In this document: positions 17,007 to 20,680 of the stretch, one piece after another
How the letters are laid out: every line of letters starts with the position of its first letter
How positions within the stretch are numbered: the first letter of the stretch is position 1
Assembly (NCBI GenBank): GCA_017984655.1
Contig: JAGNZB010000012.1
Span: 1-20,680, forward strand
Length of the DNA: 20,680 bases
Direction of reading: 5' to 3'
Source of the DNA: Candidatus Altimarinota bacterium
GTDB lineage: Bacteria > Patescibacteriota > Gracilibacteria > RBG-16-42-10
Program-made: the position numbers and the translations under genes
The notes under the pieces: model-generated
Told to the model about the DNA's origin: nothing
The model's database searches: none
What the model saw: only the letters and a program-made list of their open reading frames with translations

Positions 17007-17035
17007 TTGCACAACTGACAAACCTCTTTTATAGT
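17007..17035 (+). promoter_or_regulatory. Promoter of tRNA-Phe
   Basis: TTGCAC (17007-17012) and TATAGT (17030-17035) are separated by an ideal 17 bases, with the tRNA 5' end 16 bases beyond the -10. It may also serve tRNA-Leu, since no separate clear promoter is seen in the 113 bases between the two tRNA genes. Confidence 0.75.
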
Positions 17036-17051
17036 GCAGTCGCAAAAATCA

Positions 17052-17126
17052 GCCGAGGTAGCTCAGTGGTAGAGCGAAGGATTGAAAATCCTTGCGTCGT
17101 GAGTTCAATCCTCACCCTCGGCACCA
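17052..17126 (+). tRNA. tRNA-Phe (anticodon GAA)
   Basis: The cloverleaf is complete: acceptor GCCGAGG pairs with CCTCGGC, the D stem GCTC pairs with GAGC around a short loop, the anticodon stem AAGGA pairs with TCCTT around TTGAAAA (anticodon GAA), and the T stem GTGAG pairs with CTCAC around TTCAATC. The discriminator is A and the CCA end is encoded (17124-17126). Confidence 0.97.
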
Positions 17127-17239
17127 ACGAGCACCATAGGTGACTCGTCTCATCCTTATCCTCATCCTAAAAATCTCAACCAGACCAAGAGAATCAACGG
17201 AGAAGCATAAGCACACAAAACACCTCGAACATACCACTT

Positions 17240-17323
17240 GGGCGCGTGGTGGAATGGCAGACACGCAAGACTTAAAATCTTGTTCCTTCGGGAGTGTGGG
17301 TTCGATCCCCACCGCGCCCACCA
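17240..17323 (+). tRNA. tRNA-Leu (anticodon UAA)
   Basis: The acceptor GGGCGCG pairs with CGCGCCC, the anticodon stem CAAGA pairs with TCTTG around CTTAAAA (anticodon TAA), the long variable arm TTCCTTCGGGAG marks a class II tRNA, and the T stem GTGGG pairs with CCCAC. The CCA end is encoded at 17321-17323. The 3' half overlaps the antisense 3' end of the serine recombinase gene, making it the likely attachment site of the adjacent element. Confidence 0.97.
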
Positions 17324-18966
17324 ACCGGTCCCTTTTTACCGGCAGCGTCTTTACCGTGCTCTCCGTCTTGCCCTTTCTGGGTTCTAACCGCTAGGGCTTT
17401 ATCGGCAAGCTTGCCTAGGTTGAACCTGAAAAAAATATCGGCATGTCTATGCCACTTACCATCCACACGTTGGCGGGAGATCTCTATTCTTTCGACAAAT
17501 AGCTGGCAGAGGATGCGTTTTTGCTCGTAGTTCAAGTCACCCAATCGATACCGCACCATCTCAGAAGACTCCTTCAGTTTCTTGATCTCGATATCAGTTG
17601 ATGCCAGAAGACGCACCTGCTGCTCTAGAAGCTGTTCCTTCTCAAGTAGCTTAGTCAGCTCGACATTCTTCCGCGCCAGCTTTTCCTGGAGCTTCTCTTC
17701 ACTGTAGGTGCCATGATCATAGGCTTCCTCAATACGAGCTATCGCTAGATCCAATATGCCCTTCTGAGCTCGAATATGGTTAAGCTCTTCCTCCAAATCG
17801 CCACGCAGTACTTTCTTTTCCTCATTCGCAATGTACTCACGTACAAAAACTTCAGGATCCTTCATCGCTTCCATAATCTTATTCCACACCCACTCCTCAA
17901 GTGCTTTTGCAGGAATCTCAAACACAGAGTGATATTTACCATTCTTCTCAAACTGCTTACGACGATAGCTCCTCCCTCCTTTCAACCGCTTCACTCCAAC
18001 AAAAGCACGTGGCGGATCGAAATTTACATCTCTCAGCTTGCCGCTCAACATATAGAGATTCTTATCAGCAAAGCCACCAGTATGTTGTTGCCGTGCCATT
18101 TGGGCTTGTTGGAATGTCAGCTCATCAACTGCAGGTGGTATCTTCACTACGGTCCACTCATCCTCTGGCATCAGATTCCCAGACTCATCCTTTTGGTTTG
18201 CTACAAACTGACCACGGTACATTGGGCTGGTCAGCACCTTTTCTACCGACTTCGCAGTCCATTGCCGCTTTCGTAGCTGACCAGAAGTCGCATGCTTGCC
18301 TTTTGGTACTTGCCTTTCATTCAAGCGCTCAGCAATCTGACCAAAACCAATATTCTCATAAATGTACCACTCATAGATTTTCTTCACCCACGTGACTTCA
18401 GTTGGTACCAGTACTAGTTTCTTTCCTCTGCCGTTCTCATTCTGTTGCGGCTTGTAACCAAAGGGTATATGCGTGCCCGTATAGTTGCCCATTTCTGCCG
18501 AAGCCATCTTGCCCATAAAGGTGCGCCCTTTAATTAACTCACGCTCAAACTGAGCAATAGCTCCAAAGATCTGGAAGATCAATTTGCCGATAGGTCCTCT
18601 GAAGTCGATATTCTCTTGCACTGAGATAAAGCTGACTTGATGTCCCTCAAACTCTTCAAACACAGTCAGAAGATGCTTAAGACTGCGTGAGAGGCGATCA
18701 ATCTTCCACACTAGTACAGCATCAAACTTCTTTTGTTTCACCCCTTCCATCAGTTTCATAAACGCTGGACGGGCTAGATCACTACCAGTATGGGTATCAC
18801 GAAAGATCCACTCAGGCTTTGTAGTCAGCATCAGAGCCTTATTGTTGAGCACATAATCCATCAACTTACCTTCCTGGGCTTCAAGCCCATAACCATCTAT
18901 TTGCTGCTCAGTGGTAGAAACTCGAATGTATAAAGCAACTCGACGTTTAGATTGATCAGCCAACAT
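17272..18966 (-). CDS. Large serine recombinase (integrase) ending inside tRNA-Leu
   Basis: The 564-residue protein begins with a resolvase/invertase catalytic domain: nucleophile Ser17 in RVSTTEQ, an RDTHTGSDLARP segment (56-67), KIDRLSRSL (88-96) with the active-site arginines, and FGAIAQFERELIKGR (134-148). A Recombinase DNA-binding domain follows (about 165-290), then a segment at the zinc-ribbon position (about 300-355) that has no cysteines, and a coiled coil (about 380-470). Large serine recombinases integrate and excise elements between short att sites without host cofactors. Residues 548-564 and the stop are read antisense through the tRNA-Leu 3' half, so the present C-terminus is defined by the insertion point. 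The tail after about residue 530 is Gly/Lys-rich and probably not structural. The ATG lacks an SD motif. Confidence 0.9.
   Translation of the reverse strand: MLADQSKRRVALYIRVSTTEQQIDGYGLEAQEGKLMDYVLNNKALMLTTKPEWIFRDTHTGSDLARPAFMKLMEGVKQKKFDAVLVWKIDRLSRSLKHLLTVFEEFEGHQVSFISVQENIDFRGPIGKLIFQIFGAIAQFERELIKGRTFMGKMASAEMGNYTGTHIPFGYKPQQNENGRGKKLVLVPTEVTWVKKIYEWYIYENIGFGQIAERLNERQVPKGKHATSGQLRKRQWTAKSVEKVLTSPMYRGQFVANQKDESGNLMPEDEWTVVKIPPAVDELTFQQAQMARQQHTGGFADKNLYMLSGKLRDVNFDPPRAFVGVKRLKGGRSYRRKQFEKNGKYHSVFEIPAKALEEWVWNKIMEAMKDPEVFVREYIANEEKKVLRGDLEEELNHIRAQKGILDLAIARIEEAYDHGTYSEEKLQEKLARKNVELTKLLEKEQLLEQQVRLLASTDIEIKKLKESSEMVRYRLGDLNYEQKRILCQLFVERIEISRQRVDGKWHRHADIFFRFNLGKLADKALAVRTQKGQDGEHGKDAAGKKGPVGGRGGDRTHTPEGTRF
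17296..17323. other. Probable attachment site (att) in the tRNA-Leu 3' end
   Basis: The T arm, acceptor 3' strand and CCA of tRNA-Leu lie at the boundary with the recombinase gene. Integrases often sit beside the tRNA they target. I found no second copy of this sequence in the remaining 3.3 kb, so the other junction is outside the window and the exact core cannot be fixed. Confidence 0.5.
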
Positions 18967-19079
18967 AAGCAGTAGGATTAATCACCCTCAAAATATCAGG
19001 AAATATCTAAGGGGTGAATAGAGAGAATATATGAAAATATTCATCACTTTAATCTTGCCTTGAGATGGTGAGCTGGTGC

Positions 19080-19085
19080 TATAGT
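19080..19085 (+). promoter_or_regulatory. Candidate extended -10 of the NYN gene
   Basis: TGCTATAGT (19077-19085) has the TG-n-TATAAT form of an extended -10 element, which needs only a weak -35; TTGCCT (19055-19060) lies 19 bases upstream. The ATG at 19109 follows after 23 bases. Confidence 0.5.
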
Positions 19086-19108
19086 ACGGGTGCTCCAACA
19101 CTCCAAGC

Positions 19109-19609
19109 ATGGACACACTAACTACGGACAAAAATTTCGCCTTCATAGACAATCAAAACCTCTACATGGCAGTAAAGGATATGGGGTGGCAAATTGATTA
19201 CGGACGCCTCTACAGTTGGTTAAAGAATAAATATAATGTAAGTAGAGCACTCATGTTCATGGGACACATCGAAACCAACGAACATCTCTATCACAAAATA
19301 CGAAATAGTGGATTCGAAATCATCTTCAGACCAACTCAACAATATAAAGGCAAAGGTCCGAAAGGAAACTGTGATGCCGAATTAGTGATGCATGTCATGA
19401 TTGAGTTAAACAATTTCCATCAAGCAATTATTATAACTGGAGACGGAGATTTCTATTCCCTTTGCGAACATTTAATCAAATTAAATAAACTAAGCCGATT
19501 ATTAATTCCTAATAAAAAGAAGTATTCAGCTCTCTTAAGAAAATACTCATTACATAGTACGTTCCTTAGCGATGAAGGCCTACAAGACAAACTAAAAAAG
19601 AGGCATTAG
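19109..19609 (+). CDS. NYN-domain (PIN-like, LabA/DUF88 type) putative ribonuclease
   Basis: NYN domains share the PIN/FLAP nuclease fold and use clustered acidic residues with a divalent metal to cut RNA. In this 166-residue protein the family pattern is clear: FIDNQNLY at residues 12-19 with Asp14, CDAELVMHVM at 88-97 with Asp89, and TGDGDFYSL at 110-118 with Asp112 and Asp114. The domain fills the whole protein, so no extra targeting domain is present. It diverges from the recombinase gene across a 142-base gap. In mobile elements such proteins may process RNA or take part in defence, but no partner gene identifies a system here. The coding sequence is AT-rich compared with the window's core genes. 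Confidence 0.85.
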   Translation: MDTLTTDKNFAFIDNQNLYMAVKDMGWQIDYGRLYSWLKNKYNVSRALMFMGHIETNEHLYHKIRNSGFEIIFRPTQQYKGKGPKGNCDAELVMHVMIELNNFHQAIIITGDGDFYSLCEHLIKLNKLSRLLIPNKKKYSALLRKYSLHSTFLSDEGLQDKLKKRH

Positions 19610-19677
19610 CGCAGACAGAATCTTTTGCATAGCCTCTTATGGTGACATCTCTATAATAATAGCATTGCTATCGGAAA

Positions 19678-19893
19678 TCAATCTCTTTCAATCCCTTCAA
19701 ATACACCAAGGTGTCTTAAAGTCTTTGTAATAGTAGATACAGCCTCAGGTGGATTCTCTTCGGGACAAATAACCGATCCGGTAAATACAGAAAAAGCGGT
19801 CTCATCGATGAGCTCCGCTTCCGGTTTTCGGGCTCTACTCTCCAATCTTCTTTGGCCGCGATGGCCCAAGGAGATAAGAGGCTTATGCCTCAT
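19678..19893 (-). CDS. Doubtful 71-aa ORF, unknown
   Basis: The frame encodes a polar protein with an Arg-rich first third (GHRGQRRLESRARKP) and a moderately acidic remainder, without a signal peptide, membrane helix or motif I recognise. It converges on the NYN gene and has no SD motif or clear promoter. Its G+C content seems higher than that of the flanking accessory genes. It could be a true small cargo gene, a remnant of a longer gene, or a chance frame. Confidence 0.3.
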   Translation of the reverse strand: MRHKPLISLGHRGQRRLESRARKPEAELIDETAFSVFTGSVICPEENPPEAVSTITKTLRHLGVFEGIERD

Positions 19894-19894
19894 T

Positions 19895-19935
19895 ACGTAA
19901 TAATCATGCTTAAAAAATGATGATTAAAATTACGT
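19895..19935. repeat. Imperfect AT-rich inverted repeat
   Basis: ACGTAAT plus AATCAT (19895-19907) is mirrored by ATGATGATT and ATTACGT (19917-19935), with a few unpaired bases. The hairpin is AT-rich and lies just upstream of the 71-aa ORF, in the gap before the next minus-strand gene end. It could act as a weak terminator or a protein-binding dyad. Confidence 0.45.
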
Positions 19936-19983
19936 TACTAGCCACAACCTAATACAAACCCTAATTATGAAACAAATGAATTC

Positions 19984-20172
19984 CTACTTTTTGATTTGAC
20001 GAGCAACAGCTTTAGTATTGATCTGTTTCTCAATCGCCTTAATCAAAGTATGCAACAGGGGCGTACTAATAAGAGCAACATACCCCCGCCAGTCTTTGTT
20101 TGTGATGATGAGGTAGAGACCGATACTAAACAAAACAAGATATAGAATACCTAGCAATATAGCACGATACAT
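19984..20172 (-). CDS. Small two-helix membrane protein (62 aa)
   Basis: The protein has a first membrane helix (about 4-24), a short charged turn (NKDWRG), a second hydrophobic segment (about 30-45) and a basic C-terminus (KQINTKAVARQIKK). I cannot name a family. Its ATG is 25 bases after the stop of the upstream gene on the same strand, so the two are probably co-transcribed. Small membrane proteins beside PIN-like genes are not diagnostic of any system. Confidence 0.6.
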   Translation of the reverse strand: MYRAILLGILYLVLFSIGLYLIITNKDWRGYVALISTPLLHTLIKAIEKQINTKAVARQIKK

Positions 20173-20197
20173 TTTGGTATGTTATGCCATGACTATT

Positions 20198-20680
20198 CTA
20201 CAGCTGCTTGAGCTTAGACACTAGCTCTTGATAATCAGCAATAGAATACAGCTCTACTTTTCTGCTATTGAGCTTAGAGTGTACCATTTTATTTTTCATT
20301 GCCTTTTCGACTAATACATAGTCAGCAATACCAAGAGCATACACAGAGTGCATACTATCATAAGGCCCACTCTCAAGTTGTTCAGGAGCAGTATCTTGAA
20401 CAATATCTAGCGCCATAAAATACCCATGAACTAAAATTGTCGGGAGTAATAAAAAATAATCACTAGTAAAAAAATCATTAATATTTCTTACAGGCTTAAT
20501 GCCAAGTCTCTCATGTAAAGATTGCCAGGCACTGATAAGATTATATGGATAGCCTAATCGTTTCATAAGAACTCCAGCAGCAACTGTATTCATACCATCT
20601 CTAGACAGCAAACTCTCAAGTCGAGGAAGTATCAGATTTGGCACACTAAGAATCTCTAAACGCCACTGCTCCTGCAACAT
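20198..20680 (-). CDS. PIN-like protein, possibly truncated by the window edge
   Basis: The visible 160 residues begin with an ATG on the last three bases of the window, so a longer N-terminus cannot be excluded. The first 100 residues look mainly helical. The C-terminal part carries YDSMHSVYALGIADYVLVEKAMKNK (split here as DSMHSVYAL, residues 108-116, and IADYVLVEKAMKNK, 118-131). This resembles the late motifs of PIN-like nucleases, in which an Asp-x-x-His helix precedes an ADY-(hydrophobic)-T/V-x-D/E strand. The first acidic residues of a PIN active site are not apparent in the visible part. A stand-alone PIN-like cargo protein or the C-terminal domain of a larger protein are both possible. 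Confidence 0.5.
   Translation of the reverse strand: MLQEQWRLEILSVPNLILPRLESLLSRDGMNTVAAGVLMKRLGYPYNLISAWQSLHERLGIKPVRNINDFFTSDYFLLLPTILVHGYFMALDIVQDTAPEQLESGPYDSMHSVYALGIADYVLVEKAMKNKMVHSKLNSRKVELYSIADYQELVSKLKQL

Larger units (their letters stand above)
17324..20680. mobile_element. Left part of a putative integrated element next to tRNA-Leu
   Basis: The stretch begins at the tRNA-Leu 3' end with a serine recombinase and continues with a NYN-domain gene, a doubtful ORF, a small membrane protein gene and a PIN-like gene. No core genes occur after 17323, and the part after 19000 is visibly richer in A and T than the housekeeping genes. The right boundary, structural phage genes and conjugation genes are not visible, so whether it is a prophage, an integrative element or a genomic island is open. 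Confidence 0.55.

Noticed and set aside
17112..17324. 70-aa minus-strand ORF with a GIEPTLPKEQDF-type sequence
   Set aside because: This is a well-known artefact of translating a tRNA-Leu gene on the antisense strand.
17325..17342. Short hairpin CCGGT/ACCGG around a T-run after tRNA-Leu as a terminator
   Set aside because: Only five base pairs, with the T-run in the loop rather than after the stem; too weak to call.
17776..18395. Plus-strand ORFs of about 165 aa inside the recombinase region
   Set aside because: They are low-quality frames antisense to a well-supported recombinase.
19600..20680. Second copy of the tRNA-Leu 3' end as attR
   Set aside because: I looked for the T-arm and acceptor sequence and found no match; the right junction is not in this window.

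Overview
This window looks like a chromosomal segment of an uncultivated bacterium of the Patescibacteria / Candidate Phyla Radiation (CPR) type. The assignment is an inference from several traits: a short TilS, a HisRS-family paralogue, Thr/Pro-linked PKD and SLH surface proteins, tight packing, and no Shine-Dalgarno (SD) motif before any of the gene starts I examined. The phylum is not resolved. The genetic code appears standard: a release factor 2 gene is present and TGA is a real stop for tilS and for the 253-aa membrane protein.

Region by region. (1) 1-3565: the 3' part of a very large secreted PKD-repeat protein, open at the left edge and closed by a clear intrinsic terminator. (2) 3657-10965, plus strand: prfB with its programmed +1 frameshift, tilS, ftsH, two uncharacterised polytopic membrane proteins, and murJ. 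This run joins translation termination, tRNA decoding, membrane protein quality control and peptidoglycan precursor flipping. (3) 10966-14084, mostly minus strand: rpmA (L27), a Trm11-like RNA methyltransferase, a tiny plus-strand secreted peptide, and a HisRS-family protein that has lost most HisRS catalytic motifs. (4) 14222-16037, plus: an SLH-CAP surface protein and greA. (5) 16106-16957, minus: a single-pass membrane protein of unknown function, divergent from (6) tRNA-Phe(GAA) and tRNA-Leu(UAA) at 17052-17323.

(7) 17272-20680 is accessory. A large serine recombinase is read toward tRNA-Leu and its stop codon lies inside the tRNA gene. Beyond it are a NYN-domain ribonuclease-like gene, a doubtful 71-aa ORF, a small two-helix membrane protein and a PIN-like protein that reaches the right edge. 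This is best read as one end of an integrated element that used the tRNA-Leu 3' end as attachment site. The far end is outside the window.

The observations most worth following are: the prfB frameshift site, with an internal SD-like sequence in a segment otherwise lacking SD motifs; the HisRS-like protein with degraded active-site motifs, next to a palindrome filling its promoter spacer; the PKD array with one cysteine pair per repeat; and the tRNA-Leu-embedded serine recombinase, which lacks the usual zinc-ribbon cysteines. I did not see CRISPR arrays, rRNA genes or recognisable insertion sequences.
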